Counted from the first letter of the stretch, positions 1-7,780 are shown. The stretch: DNA of 18,491 nt from Chloroflexota bacterium (GCA_017860725.1 JAGDMX010000014.1:1-18491), one strand, 5' to 3'. Numbers and translations are program-made. The notes: generated from the letters alone by a model not told the origin.

Positions 1-719
1 AAGCACTACAAGGATCGGATGAATTCGAACAGCTCGTAATGTTAAATCGTGAGCTACAAGAGCGCGATCAAGACCGACTATTCCCGGTCTTGACGCTGCG
101 ATCCAAAGGCCAGTGCCAGGCCGGCGGCGTCCCATGCGCGCTTTTGCTGGCTTTACATGCCAATGGTAGCACTGCACAAGAAACCGTGCCTTTCTGGCGT
201 CCGGCTGCCTCGGCAGGCTGGTTGGTAGCCATCCCCCAATCTAGCCAGCCGATGTGGAAGAACGCTTACATCTGGGATGATCGTGAATTTACAGCCGAAG
301 AAATATCCAGGCACTTCTCGACTCTGTGCAAACAGTATTCAATCGATCAGGAGCGAGTGGTCGTTGCTGGGCACTCGATGGGAGGCGAGATGGCGATCTG
401 GCTGGCATTGAGCGCTGCCATTCCCGCTGGCGGCTTTATCGCGTTTGGCCCGGGTGGACCGTTCATGGACGATCTGGACAACTGGAAACCATTGATCCAA
501 GCGAATCAAGATTCAGCCATGCGCGGTTACCTGGTCATTGGGCAGGAGGATCAGACCATCCCGTCCGGCAACGTGCGCAAGTTAGCCAGGATGCTCAACG
601 AAGCCGGTATTTCTTGCCATCTGGAAGTAATACCGGATGTTGGTCATGATTTCTCAGTGGAATACGAAGCCAGCCTGCTGCGGGGCTTGGATTATATCCA
701 GGGCAGCTCGTTGGGGTAA
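1..719 (+). CDS. Alpha/beta hydrolase (esterase-like), 5' end outside the window
   Basis: The frame is open from base 3 to a TAA at 717-719. The first ATG is at 39, but it has no ribosome binding site, and the codons before it encode a plausible helix running into it (ALQGSDEFEQLV). I therefore read this as the 3' part of a gene that starts left of the window. Counted from the ATG at 39, the hydrolase nucleophile elbow GHSMGG puts the serine at residue 113. The likely acid is D171 in GQEDQTIP and the likely base is H203 in DVGHDF, giving a complete Ser-Asp-His triad in the right order. The fold resembles the carboxylesterase/phospholipase or dienelactone-hydrolase group of small soluble hydrolases. 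No signal peptide can be judged because the N-terminus is missing. Its substrate is unknown. It ends 6 bp from the stop of the convergent MFS gene. Confidence 0.85.
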   Translation, partial: ALQGSDEFEQLVMLNRELQERDQDRLFPVLTLRSKGQCQAGGVPCALLLALHANGSTAQETVPFWRPAASAGWLVAIPQSSQPMWKNAYIWDDREFTAEEISRHFSTLCKQYSIDQERVVVAGHSMGGEMAIWLALSAAIPAGGFIAFGPGGPFMDDLDNWKPLIQANQDSAMRGYLVIGQEDQTIPSGNVRKLARMLNEAGISCHLEVIPDVGHDFSVEYEASLLRGLDYIQGSSLG

Positions 720-725
720 GTTCCG

Positions 726-1895
726 CTATTCGGTAAATTTATTTAACAATAAAGTCAGGAATGCCGCCAGAAGAGCCAGCAACGCCGTCAGGCGAAAGAC
801 CATTGGGAAACCCAGAATGTCCGCCAGGTAACCGCTGATCAGGGTGCCAATCGCGCCGCTGGTGAACAAAAATCCCAGGATAACGCCAGAAGCCAGGGCC
901 ATCCCAATCCGAATCCAGCGCTGAGCAACTACTACGATAATGCTGTGAGGTGCACCGGTAAGCGCCCCAGCCAGCGGCAGGAGCACAAACAGCCAGGGGG
1001 ACCAACCAATCGCACTCACAACCAGCAAGGGGATGGCAGCCAGGAATAGAGACAGGAACATGATTCGGCGCTTGCCAAACTTGTCCGCCAGATTGCCGCC
1101 AATGGCATTCCCGATTGCAGTGCCCCCCATGAAAAAAGCGGCCGCAATTCCATATGTACTGGGGCTCATGCCAAGGTCACTCAAATATTTAGGGATAAAG
1201 GTCACCATATTCTGCTGTGCCCAGGCTTGAAAAAAAGCCACCAGGAAAAATACGCCCAGGAGAACCGTATTCGCCGGAGAGCCAAGGTGAAATTTCCCGC
1301 CGCTTTCAGCGCTTCTAATGATTGGCGGCTGTTTTACTGCATAACGCAGTTGGTGTTCCAGATTCACGCTCACCGGCAAGGAAAACATCGTCAGCCCAAT
1401 TAATCCAACCGTACCATATCGATCGAGCACCGGGCCACCCAGCATGGGGCCAAAAAACGCCCCTGCCTGACCGAAGAAGAAGAAATAAGCCGCCGTAGTC
1501 GTTTCCCGTCCAGAAAAGAAGGTGCGCCCTCTCAAAGTGGCCTGCATGGTACCGGCGGGGTGAAAAGCAGCGGATCCTATACTGGCTATCATCAAGAAAA
1601 ACAGCGCCGCCAGACCGGGAGTGATCAAACCCAGGGAGAAAAAAAGGCCCATCCAAAGCACTCCACCCGCCGCTACCCAGCGTGGCCCAAAGCGATCCGC
1701 CAGGAATCCAAAGATCGGCTGCGTCAAGGCTCCTGCTATAACATAAAACGTGCTGACCGCCCCCAGCGCTGCATTCGTCAAGCCTAACGGGACACTCAGG
1801 AAGGTTAGCAGAACGGCGCGCTGGCCGTTGAGGATGTCCACCATAAAGTGCCCCCAGGCCACCGAAGAGAAAAGTTTATCCAGCAGGAAAGACAT
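726..1895 (-). CDS. MFS transporter, fosmidomycin-resistance (Fsr)-like
   Basis: This is a 389-residue, strongly hydrophobic protein with about 12 membrane segments. It has a cytoplasmic-loop motif between helices 2 and 3 (GFLADRFGPRW) and a second copy in the C-terminal half (GNLADKFGKRRI), the usual signature of the major facilitator superfamily. The N-terminal pattern GHFMVDILNGQRAVLL resembles the Fsr group of drug exporters, so export of a small molecule by proton antiport is the likely role; the substrate cannot be read from sequence. ATG is at 1895, 21 bp after the nadD stop, with only a weak GGA as ribosome binding site. It is the last gene of the obgE-nadD-MFS run and stops 6 bp from the convergent hydrolase gene. 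No hairpin terminator fits in that gap. Confidence 0.85.
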   Translation of the reverse strand: MSFLLDKLFSSVAWGHFMVDILNGQRAVLLTFLSVPLGLTNAALGAVSTFYVIAGALTQPIFGFLADRFGPRWVAAGGVLWMGLFFSLGLITPGLAALFFLMIASIGSAAFHPAGTMQATLRGRTFFSGRETTTAAYFFFFGQAGAFFGPMLGGPVLDRYGTVGLIGLTMFSLPVSVNLEHQLRYAVKQPPIIRSAESGGKFHLGSPANTVLLGVFFLVAFFQAWAQQNMVTFIPKYLSDLGMSPSTYGIAAAFFMGGTAIGNAIGGNLADKFGKRRIMFLSLFLAAIPLLVVSAIGWSPWLFVLLPLAGALTGAPHSIIVVVAQRWIRIGMALASGVILGFLFTSGAIGTLISGYLADILGFPMVFRLTALLALLAAFLTLLLNKFTE

Positions 1896-1916
1896 GCGGT
1901 CCGAGTTGTTATTTCT

Positions 1917-2522
1917 TTAGGGAACTGAGTGATATAGCCGGTAGCGCCGGATATAATGAAAAACATCCGGGGGGATGAAGTAGCGGTAGGGCTGCCCATC
2001 GGCAATCCGCTGGCGAATGGTGGATGAGGCAATTTCAATCAGCGGCGCCTGAATAAAATGTACTTTGCGTACCAATCCGGGGATGATCTTCTCCAGGCTT
2101 TCTAGTTCAAATTGATCTCCGGGTCTATGCATCACCCCAATCGCAGCACAGGCTTGAACAAAGTCGCCCGGTCGATGCCAGGTTGGCAGATCGCGCAGCG
2201 AGTCACCCCCTATTAGATAAATAATCTCATCCAGTGGATGCTCATTAGTCAAAAGCTGGACCGTATCCAGAGCATAATGGGGTGCCGGGCGATCCAGGTC
2301 AACGCGCGACAGTTCAAATTCAGGGTTGCCGGCGAGGGCTGCCAGCAACATTTCCAAGCGGTGTTCGGTGGGTGTGATTTTCTGGTCAGTTTTGTGAGGA
2401 GGAATTGGTGTGAGCACCCACAACACCCGGTCCAATCCAAGCTGTGCCTGGGCTTCCGCAGCCAGAATCAGGTGACCGATGTGAGGCGGATCAAAGGTCC
2501 CACCAAAAACGCCGATTCTCAA
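1917..2522 (-). CDS. nadD: Nicotinate-nucleotide adenylyltransferase
   Basis: NadD transfers AMP from ATP to nicotinate mononucleotide, giving deamido-NAD in NAD synthesis. The 201-residue protein has the nucleotidyltransferase motif GGTFDPPHIGH at residues 7-17 and the second motif ASSTIRQR from residue 165 (family form ISSTxIR), with a normal length for the family. The start is TTG at 2522: no in-frame ATG lies upstream before the obgE stop, and the family signature begins at residue 3. An AGGA about 10 nt upstream, inside the end of obgE, can serve as ribosome binding site. The gene begins 3 nt after the obgE stop, so the two are probably co-translated. The obg-nadD pairing is common in bacteria. 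Confidence 0.95.
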   Translation of the reverse strand: MRIGVFGGTFDPPHIGHLILAAEAQAQLGLDRVLWVLTPIPPHKTDQKITPTEHRLEMLLAALAGNPEFELSRVDLDRPAPHYALDTVQLLTNEHPLDEIIYLIGGDSLRDLPTWHRPGDFVQACAAIGVMHRPGDQFELESLEKIIPGLVRKVHFIQAPLIEIASSTIRQRIADGQPYRYFIPPDVFHYIRRYRLYHSVP

Positions 2523-2525
2523 AAT

Positions 2526-3800
2526 TCAATCCTGCCACTCAAGCTCGAAATCACTGATATAAACGGTATCCCCATTTTCAACACCAGCTTTCCGCAAAGC
2601 TTCATCAATCCCGAGGGTCTTAAGGATACGCTGGAACCGGCGGATCGACTGCATATTTTCCCAATAAGTCATCTTGGCAGCGCGCTCAATCGCCACACCG
2701 GTAATCCGCCAGCCATCGGAGGTCTGTGTAATGGAGAATTCCTTTGGATCACTTTCGACACGATATACCGGCATCTCGGTCATTTCCACTACTGCTGGCG
2801 TTTCGGTAAGCAGCTGCGCAGCCTTGTAAAGCAGCTGCCGGACGTTCGTACCTGCTAAAGCCGAGATCGTCATGGGATCTGGCGAGTGTTGGCCTTTCAA
2901 ACGGCGCTTCAACTCAGCTTCAATCTTTGGCAAACGCTCTATGACTTCCGGCTGATCGACTTTGTTTATGGCAACGATCTGGGGTTTGCGACTTAATTCC
3001 GGATCAAACAGCGCCATTTCACTATTGATCTGAGCAAAATCGAGCACAGGATCATCGGCCATGCCATCCAACAGGTGGATCAACACCCGGGTGCGCTGGA
3101 TATGACGCAAGAATTCCAGTCCCAGGCCAGCACCCTGATGCGCACCTTCGATTAATCCAGGAATGTCCGCCAGTACCAAACTGGTGTCTTCGTCCAGGTT
3201 AGCAACACCCAGGTTGGGCTCCAGAGTGGTAAACGGATAAGGAGCAATCTTGGGTTTGGCTTTGGTCACCGCCGCCAGGAGAGTCGATTTCCCGGCATTT
3301 GGAACACCAATGATGCCAATATCGGCAATCAGCTTAAGCTCCAATCGCAGCTGGATTTCCTGGGCGGGCTCACCCCGCTCCGCAAGACGCGGCACCTGAT
3401 TGACAGAGTTGACAAACCGGGCATTGCCCCGCCCACCGCGCCCGCCCTTGGCAATGATCAACCGCTGGCCTGCTTGCACCAGATCACCCAAGGTTTCATT
3501 TGTTCCGGCGTCCAAAACCACCGTTCCGGGTGGGACAAAAATGACCAGGTCTTCACCCGAGCGACCGGTCCTGTTGCTCTTGGCGCCTTTAGCACCATCC
3601 GGGGCCTGATAGCGGCTTTGATGCCTGAATGTAGCCAGGGTATTCAAGGTGGGCTTTACCTCCAGAATCACATCCCCACCCTTGCCGCCATCTCCGCCAT
3701 CCGGACCGCCTCGCGGCACGTACTTTTCCCGGCGGAAGTGTACAACACCATCTCCCCCCTTACCGGAACGAACTTGGATCTCAGCTTGATCGATGAACAT
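2526..3800 (-). CDS. obgE: GTPase Obg (ObgE/CgtA)
   Basis: Obg is an essential GTPase acting in large ribosomal subunit assembly and stress signalling. Three domains are visible in 424 residues. The glycine-rich Obg fold spans about 1-158 (GKGGDGVVHFRREKYVPRGG). The G domain follows, with Walker A GVPNAGKST at 165-173, switch II DIPG at 212-215 and NKVD at 279-282. An OCT domain covers the last 80 or so residues. The ATG at 3800 is at the expected position relative to the MFIDQAEI start of the family. There is no ribosome binding site before it. Instead an extended -10 sits 7 nt upstream, suggesting a leaderless mRNA. It is the first gene of obgE-nadD-MFS and divergent from rex. Confidence 0.97.
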   Translation of the reverse strand: MFIDQAEIQVRSGKGGDGVVHFRREKYVPRGGPDGGDGGKGGDVILEVKPTLNTLATFRHQSRYQAPDGAKGAKSNRTGRSGEDLVIFVPPGTVVLDAGTNETLGDLVQAGQRLIIAKGGRGGRGNARFVNSVNQVPRLAERGEPAQEIQLRLELKLIADIGIIGVPNAGKSTLLAAVTKAKPKIAPYPFTTLEPNLGVANLDEDTSLVLADIPGLIEGAHQGAGLGLEFLRHIQRTRVLIHLLDGMADDPVLDFAQINSEMALFDPELSRKPQIVAINKVDQPEVIERLPKIEAELKRRLKGQHSPDPMTISALAGTNVRQLLYKAAQLLTETPAVVEMTEMPVYRVESDPKEFSITQTSDGWRITGVAIERAAKMTYWENMQSIRRFQRILKTLGIDEALRKAGVENGDTVYISDFELEWQD

Positions 3801-3807
3801 CGCGGAG

Positions 3808-3816
3808 ATTATACCA
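3808..3816 (-). promoter_or_regulatory. Extended -10 promoter of obgE
   Basis: On the minus strand the sequence reads TGGTATAAT, a perfect TATAAT with an upstream TGn. It ends 7 nt before the obgE ATG at 3800. At the usual distance from a -10 box the transcript would begin at or next to the A of the ATG. The -35 region 17 bp upstream (TCGGTT) is poor, as is common for extended -10 promoters. Confidence 0.65.
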
Positions 3817-3857
3817 TCGGTACTTCCCTAACCGATTGCCTTGCGCTTGTGCGCTAA

Positions 3858-3896
3858 TTGTTAATGTTTGCACAATCGGGCAAATTGTGGTAAATT
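3858..3896 (+). promoter_or_regulatory. rex promoter with overlapping Rex-type operator
   Basis: The 18-mer TTGTTAATGTTTGCACAA (3858-3875) has the layout of a Rex site: TTGTNNA, four bases, TNNACAA. It falls between the TTGTGAA..TTCACAA and TTGTTAA..TTAACAA consensus forms. A -35 TTGCAC (3868-3873) lies inside it, and a -10-like TAAATT (3891-3896) follows at 17 bp. Bound Rex would block the -35, so autorepression of rex at low NADH is the inference. The obgE -10 is 42 bp away on the other strand, so an effect on obgE is possible but not shown. Confidence 0.6.
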
Positions 3897-3977
3897 TGGC
3901 TATAGGAATTCGGAGCATCTCCAATTATCATCTTGCGGGATCATTCGTAACTCAGATCAAACCACAGAGGAAATCAG

Positions 3978-4595
3978 ATGGAAAGAGCAATCCCCGATAT
4001 CGTCGTTGGACGGCTACCGCATTACCTGCGCGCCTTGCAGCATATGTCACTGGAAGGGCGGCGCCTGACTTCGTCACAAGAGCTGTCTGAGCGCCTGGGG
4101 ATCTCCGCCGCCCAAATTCGTAAGGATTTATCCTTGTTTGGAGAATTTGGCAAACAAGGCACCGGCTACCAGATCGATTACCTGCTAAACCAGCTCCGCC
4201 AGATATTAAAAGTAAACCAGATTTGGGATATTGCCCTGGTTGGCGCCGGCGATATGGGAAGTGCTATTGCGCGCTATCAGGGATTCACCGACCGTGGTTT
4301 TCGGGTGGTCATGATTTTTGACAACGATCCATCGGTAATTGGCAGCCAGATCGGTCCTTTTACGATCCAAAGCACTGATGAGTTAGTCGTGGCGATTCAG
4401 TCTGCTGATGTGCGCATCGCAATGCTTGCCGTACCAGCAGCGAACGCACAGGAAGTCGCTGACATGCTTGTGCAGGCGGGCATCAAATCCATCCTGAATT
4501 ACGCCCCCATCAGTCTGAATGTACCGGACGACGTTCATGTCCAGTATATTGATCCGGTCATCCACTTACAAAGGATGACCTATTACCTGGAATAA
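3978..4595 (+). CDS. rex: Redox-sensing transcriptional repressor Rex
   Basis: Rex senses the NADH/NAD+ ratio and represses fermentation and respiration genes when NADH is low. The 205-residue protein has an N-terminal winged helix of about 80 residues (SSQELSERLGISAAQIRKDLSLFGEFGKQGTGY is its typical core). It is followed by a Rossmann fold with VGAGDMGSA at 88-96 and a C-terminal swapped helix ending YIDPVIHLQRMTYYLE. ATG at 3978 has AGAGG at 3966-3970 as ribosome binding site. A Rex-like operator lies 103 nt upstream. The last 13 bp overlap the convergent acetyltransferase gene, and a hairpin inside that gene may terminate rex transcription. Confidence 0.96.
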   Translation: MERAIPDIVVGRLPHYLRALQHMSLEGRRLTSSQELSERLGISAAQIRKDLSLFGEFGKQGTGYQIDYLLNQLRQILKVNQIWDIALVGAGDMGSAIARYQGFTDRGFRVVMIFDNDPSVIGSQIGPFTIQSTDELVVAIQSADVRIAMLAVPAANAQEVADMLVQAGIKSILNYAPISLNVPDDVHVQYIDPVIHLQRMTYYLE

Positions 4596-5506
4596 ACCCC
4601 AGATCCAACAGATTGAAAGATTTTATACCAGCACTCGCTGGTATAAATTTTATTAAAGCCGAGTGCCTGATAAAAAATATCAACGGATCCCACGTAAGCT
4701 ACTGTTGCTCCTAAAACAGCGCAGCGCCGGATTCCCTCTAAAACTGCCGCCTTGCCCAATCCCATGCGTCGGAAATCAGGATCGGTGGCAACTGGCTCAA
4801 CATAGGCTATCCGGTTAGTTGGCTCATACCACATACCACAGAACGATACGAAGTTCCCATCCGGCGCCACCGCAACCATCTTCAACTCTTTCTGAAAATT
4901 CGGTGTGAGCTGCATTAATCTTCGCTCTTCTATCCCATCTGCTGGTGGCTCACCCGGATGATTAAAACCGCGCCACAAAACACGATGGATCTTTGTATAA
5001 TCATTGTCCTCTGCCAGACTCTTCAACTCAAATCCCGGAGGCAGGGTGATCGCAGGGAAGAGGCCAGGGATTACAAACTGAGAAAATGGTCGAGCACACG
5101 ATTCGTCTTTTTCGTAACCCAGAGATTTAACAAGAGCTTGGAAATCTAGATCGAAATCGTTGACATACACCCGCAAATACATTTGACCATCTTTTTCCGC
5201 ATATAGGTGCCTCTCAGCATATGCAAGCATGGCGGGTTTCAAATACCCATAATCGGGGTGTATCTGAAAAAATGCTTCACCCAATATGCTTTCGAAATTC
5301 ACTACTCCAACGATCTTGCTTGCATATTCACAAACCCCGATCTTACCGAGCGAGGATTTATCCAGGTACGGGTGGGTGTGCATATATTCCCAAGCGGGTT
5401 GAAGCCAGTTTCCATCGGAGTTCCCGGCCTGGTAGTGTTCTACCAGGAAGTCTCCGATGAGCTGATAATCAACAGGGTATCTGTAATTTCGGAATGTTTC
5501 ACGCAT
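4583..5506 (-). CDS. GNAT family N-acetyltransferase, two GNAT-like halves
   Basis: The product is 307 residues, about twice one GNAT domain. The C-terminal half carries the acetyl-CoA loop RRMGLG at 246-251 in the context VATDPDFRRMGLGKAAVLEG, and ends with the typical FYQALGF segment. The N-terminal half (about 10-140) looks like a degenerate GNAT, ending FQALVKSLGYEK. A two-domain build is known in GNATs such as mycothiol synthase; the substrate here is unknown. I chose ATG at 5506 because AGGAG lies 6 nt upstream; a longer reading from 5590 would run 76 bp into the upstream kinase gene and has no support. It starts 8 nt after that gene's stop, so the two form an operon. Its end overlaps rex by 13 bp, tail to tail. 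Confidence 0.85.
   Translation of the reverse strand: MRETFRNYRYPVDYQLIGDFLVEHYQAGNSDGNWLQPAWEYMHTHPYLDKSSLGKIGVCEYASKIVGVVNFESILGEAFFQIHPDYGYLKPAMLAYAERHLYAEKDGQMYLRVYVNDFDLDFQALVKSLGYEKDESCARPFSQFVIPGLFPAITLPPGFELKSLAEDNDYTKIHRVLWRGFNHPGEPPADGIEERRLMQLTPNFQKELKMVAVAPDGNFVSFCGMWYEPTNRIAYVEPVATDPDFRRMGLGKAAVLEGIRRCAVLGATVAYVGSVDIFYQALGFNKIYTSECWYKIFQSVGSGVYSR
4622..4654 (+). terminator. Probable rex terminator, inside the GNAT coding region
   Basis: A perfect 11-bp stem (4622-4632 with 4637-4647; TTTATACCAGC / GCTGGTATAAA) and a 4-nt loop is followed by TTTTATT. It lies 26 nt after the rex stop. It is coding sequence for the opposite strand, where it encodes residues around IYTSECWYKI of the acetyltransferase. 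The stem is only moderately GC-rich, so efficiency is uncertain. Confidence 0.55.
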
Positions 5507-5514
5507 TGCGGCTC

Positions 5515-6534
5515 CTAATCCAGATTGGACATCAATCTGCGCAAGCGTCTCTCGACCCGTTCGACAAAACTTCCGGCCTGAGCTTTCCAACTGGGGTTAG
5601 GGTCATTCAATATGAAATTTACCAACCCAACTCCACGCGCAGCGATGAATGCATCAATCTCGCCTGTGTAGCGCTCAGGCCAGGGGTTATGGATGGTATA
5701 ACCTTGTTGAAAGGCATCGCGCAAGATTGAGTAATCTTCCTGATCCAGGATGTCATATAGCGTGGTGGCAATATCCTGTACCGGCCAGCCCCACATCAAA
5801 TCCTCGAAGTCAATTGGCGAAAGCACGCCGCGAAAATAGCGCACATTCCACTGGTGCAAATCTCCATGCAAGATGCGCATTGGCTCACCACTGTTCATCA
5901 GCAGGTCAATCGCCCGCTGTACCCAGGTAATCGTCCGTTGATAGATAGCTCTCCGCTCCGGGGGAAATAGACCGGAAAACCGTTCTTCAAAGAGAAGAAC
6001 AGGCTCTGGGAAGGGAAAGACCCGGTCGAAGCACAGTAGTGACAGCCCGGCTGGGGGTTGGTAATCCCGGGCATGTCCATGCAATCCGGCCATCAATTCT
6101 CCTAATTTGGAAAAATTAGCTGAAGATATGTGTCTGGCCAGATCAGTTCCAGGCACCCAGGAAAAGATTGCACATAGTCGCGGTTCGGGAACTCCAGCTG
6201 CACTTGCTTCCACAAAGAGAGAACCATTGCTGGCAGGAACAGGCCTTGGTACGCTAAGGCTGGTGTCTCGGGCGAGGGCAGAAAGCCAGTCCATCTCGGC
6301 TGCAATGTGATCATCGATATGACCTCCTTCAGGCAGTGAAACGCGTAAGATATATCTCTCCCCGGAGCGAGTATCGATACGAAAAATGCCATTAAATTCA
6401 TTCGTAACCAGACGCAACCGGGTTACATCGAGGTTGTACTGACCGAGAGCATTCAATGCAAGTTTCCGCAACCGGCGCGCCTGGCCACGTTCTGTAAGGG
6501 TGATATAAGGTTTTAAGGCAGACATCCTAACCAT
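5515..6534 (-). CDS. Phosphotransferase of the APH/choline kinase family
   Basis: This is a 339-residue protein with the aminoglycoside-phosphotransferase/ChoK kinase fold. The catalytic loop is HGDLHQWN at 223-230 (D225 as base, N230 for metal) and the metal-binding aspartate is D242 in IDFEDLMWGWP. The N-lobe has the YILRVSLPE strand with a lysine-equivalent position occupied by arginine, which occurs in this broad family. Such proteins phosphorylate small hydroxyl compounds (antibiotics, choline, homoserine, sugars); no antibiotic specificity should be assumed. ATG at 6534 is used; ATG at 6525 is an alternative, with AGG almost touching it. It is the first gene of a two-gene operon with the GNAT gene, with a plausible promoter 32-61 bp upstream. 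Confidence 0.85.
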   Translation of the reverse strand: MVRMSALKPYITLTERGQARRLRKLALNALGQYNLDVTRLRLVTNEFNGIFRIDTRSGERYILRVSLPEGGHIDDHIAAEMDWLSALARDTSLSVPRPVPASNGSLFVEASAAGVPEPRLCAIFSWVPGTDLARHISSANFSKLGELMAGLHGHARDYQPPAGLSLLCFDRVFPFPEPVLLFEERFSGLFPPERRAIYQRTITWVQRAIDLLMNSGEPMRILHGDLHQWNVRYFRGVLSPIDFEDLMWGWPVQDIATTLYDILDQEDYSILRDAFQQGYTIHNPWPERYTGEIDAFIAARGVGLVNFILNDPNPSWKAQAGSFVERVERRLRRLMSNLD

Positions 6535-6565
6535 TAAATCATAAAAATCCTACACAATCTCCCTC

Positions 6566-6595
6566 TTTATACTTAATCTCAAGTTCAGCTTACAA
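6566..6595 (-). promoter_or_regulatory. Candidate promoter of the kinase-acetyltransferase operon
   Basis: On the minus strand TTGTAA (6595-6590) and TATAAA (6571-6566) are separated by 18 bp. The start of transcription would be near 6559, about 25 nt before the ATG at 6534. Confidence 0.45.
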
Positions 6596-6630
6596 CGCAT
6601 CGAATCCATTCAACAAACAAAGCTAATTAA

Positions 6631-6721
6631 CGTCAGTCGGGATAAGGACAAAAGGGGTGTTTTGGGTTTATGGGCGGCTCCGCCGCCCATAAACCCAAAA
6701 TCCTTTTATCCCGAATTCACG
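6631..6721 (+). repeat. MITE-like hairpin repeat, copy 1
   Basis: This is a 91-bp non-coding element with ends CGTCAG.TCGGGATAA and TTATCCCGAATTCACG, which are imperfect inverted repeats. The centre is a perfect palindrome: 19-bp arms reading TTTTGGGTTTATGGGCGGC on the left, with a 3-nt TCC loop. TTAA flanks both sides (6627-6630, 6722-6725). The same element recurs at 8143-8240, and half of it at 15811-15844. It sits between the divergent kinase and DUF4405 genes. The rest of this 285-bp gap holds the kinase promoter and a small palindrome (CTGTGTTCACAG, 6750-6761). No transposase is nearby, so mobility would depend on an element elsewhere. Confidence 0.8.
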
Positions 6722-6819
6722 TTAATAGTTTCCAAATAAGTTCTAAACACTGTGTTCACAGCCTCTCGATACGATAAGCGAAATACAAAACTGCTTATTA
6801 TTGATGGAGGCACAAACTT

Positions 6820-7617
6820 ATGCAAAGTAGCCGGGCAAGAAATAACTGGATCATCGATGCCATTTTGTTTACTGGTTTCATCCTATTATTCTTTGTGGAT
6901 TTAACAGGGGTAGAGTTGCACCAGTGGTTAGGAATTGCTGGCATTATATTGGCGTTGTATCACTTACTGGAACATTGGGATTGGGTCTTAGCAGTGAGCC
7001 AGCGGTTTTTCGGTCGCACAACCTGGAAAGCACGCCTGTACTACCTGGTTGATGCCGCCTTATTGCTAGGGTTTGCGGCCATCCTGGTCAGTGGATTGGC
7101 GATCTCAACTTGGCTATCCCCATCCTTCGAAAATCTGCCTGCCTGGATCGATTTCCACATAACGACCTCAATAATTACCTTATTAATTCTTCTAGTCAAA
7201 ATCGTTATTCACTGGCGCTGGATCGTCAAGACTGCTCGAGGTTTGATCCCTCGTCCAGCCACGCCGACAACAACCAGGCCCCCCCTAAGACCATTGGCTG
7301 CTCCAATAGATAATAATCGTCGAGATTTCCTGAAATTGATGGGCTTTGTGGGTGCGGCAGCGGTGCTGGCTATGCTCAATGTTGCCAGTTCTACCGGAGA
7401 ATCCGAAGGTGTAAAGACATTTACCCAGAGCCTGAACCGTGGAGCCGCTACTACAGGACAGGCGACGACCCAAGATACTAGCGGGCAATCCAGGAGCAGC
7501 TCATCAACCTGCATCAGTCGCTGTCCCAAGGGTCGCTCCTGTTCCTATCCTGGCCACTGCCGTCAGTATACGGATGCCAATCAGAATGGACGCTGCGATT
7601 TGGGCGAGTGTGTCTAG
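6820..7617 (+). CDS. DUF4405-type membrane protein with Cys-rich EF-hand-like tail
   Basis: This is a 265-residue protein. Four hydrophobic segments (about 11-26, 36-50, 74-97, 113-134) carry histidines H34, H48, H52, H113 and H131, suited to bind haem b. This matches the small cytochrome-b-like DUF4405 family linked to flavin- or Fe-S-based electron transfer. After a Pro/Thr linker comes NNRRDFLKLMGFVGAA (165-180), which has the form of a twin-arginine (Tat) signal and is here internal. A Ser/Thr-rich stretch follows, then a tail with six cysteines (231, 235, 241, 247, 259, 264). The tail includes DANQNGRCDLGE (252-263), which fits a calcium EF-hand loop (D1, N3, N5, G6, D9, E12). GGAGG at 6806-6810 precedes the ATG by 9 nt. 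Redox function is an inference. Confidence 0.75.
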   Translation: MQSSRARNNWIIDAILFTGFILLFFVDLTGVELHQWLGIAGIILALYHLLEHWDWVLAVSQRFFGRTTWKARLYYLVDAALLLGFAAILVSGLAISTWLSPSFENLPAWIDFHITTSIITLLILLVKIVIHWRWIVKTARGLIPRPATPTTTRPPLRPLAAPIDNNRRDFLKLMGFVGAAAVLAMLNVASSTGESEGVKTFTQSLNRGAATTGQATTQDTSGQSRSSSSTCISRCPKGRSCSYPGHCRQYTDANQNGRCDLGECV

Positions 7618-7627
7618 TCTTATATGA

Positions 7628-7780
7628 AAAGCCATTCTGGCGACCTACCGCCATCCAGAACTCCGTCGCCAATCCGTACAAATTACAGAGGATGGATACC
7701 GGGTGAAATTCTCAACAAGTTCACAGTTACTTCTTGGTTTTCTCACAGGGACGGATGTTAGGATCAATTTGATAGGATGA
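7628..7780 (+). pseudogene. Possible 3' remnant of an unidentified gene
   Basis: An open frame of 50 codons with no start of its own ends at TGA 7778-7780. It reads like real protein in part (YRHPELRRQ, YRVKFSTSSQLLLGFLTGTD). It follows the DUF4405 stop by 10 nt, and its stop overlaps the ATG at 7777 of the next fragment as ATGA, the usual layout of coupled operon genes. I do not recognise the family. DUF4956 proteins often lie next to VTC-domain genes, but the match is not good enough to name it. It may also be chance. Confidence 0.3.

Noticed and set aside
2238..2858. A 206-codon plus-strand frame
   Set aside because: It lies wholly across nadD and obgE on the opposite strand, has no family motifs and no ribosome binding site.
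5507..5590. Longer start of the acetyltransferase at 5590
   Set aside because: It would overlap the kinase gene by 76 bp and lacks a ribosome binding site, while ATG 5506 has AGGAG at 6 nt.
6631..6721. Reading the repeat as an ordinary intrinsic terminator
   Set aside because: There is no T-run after the stem, the same 90-100 bp unit recurs elsewhere with conserved ends, and one copy has a target duplication.
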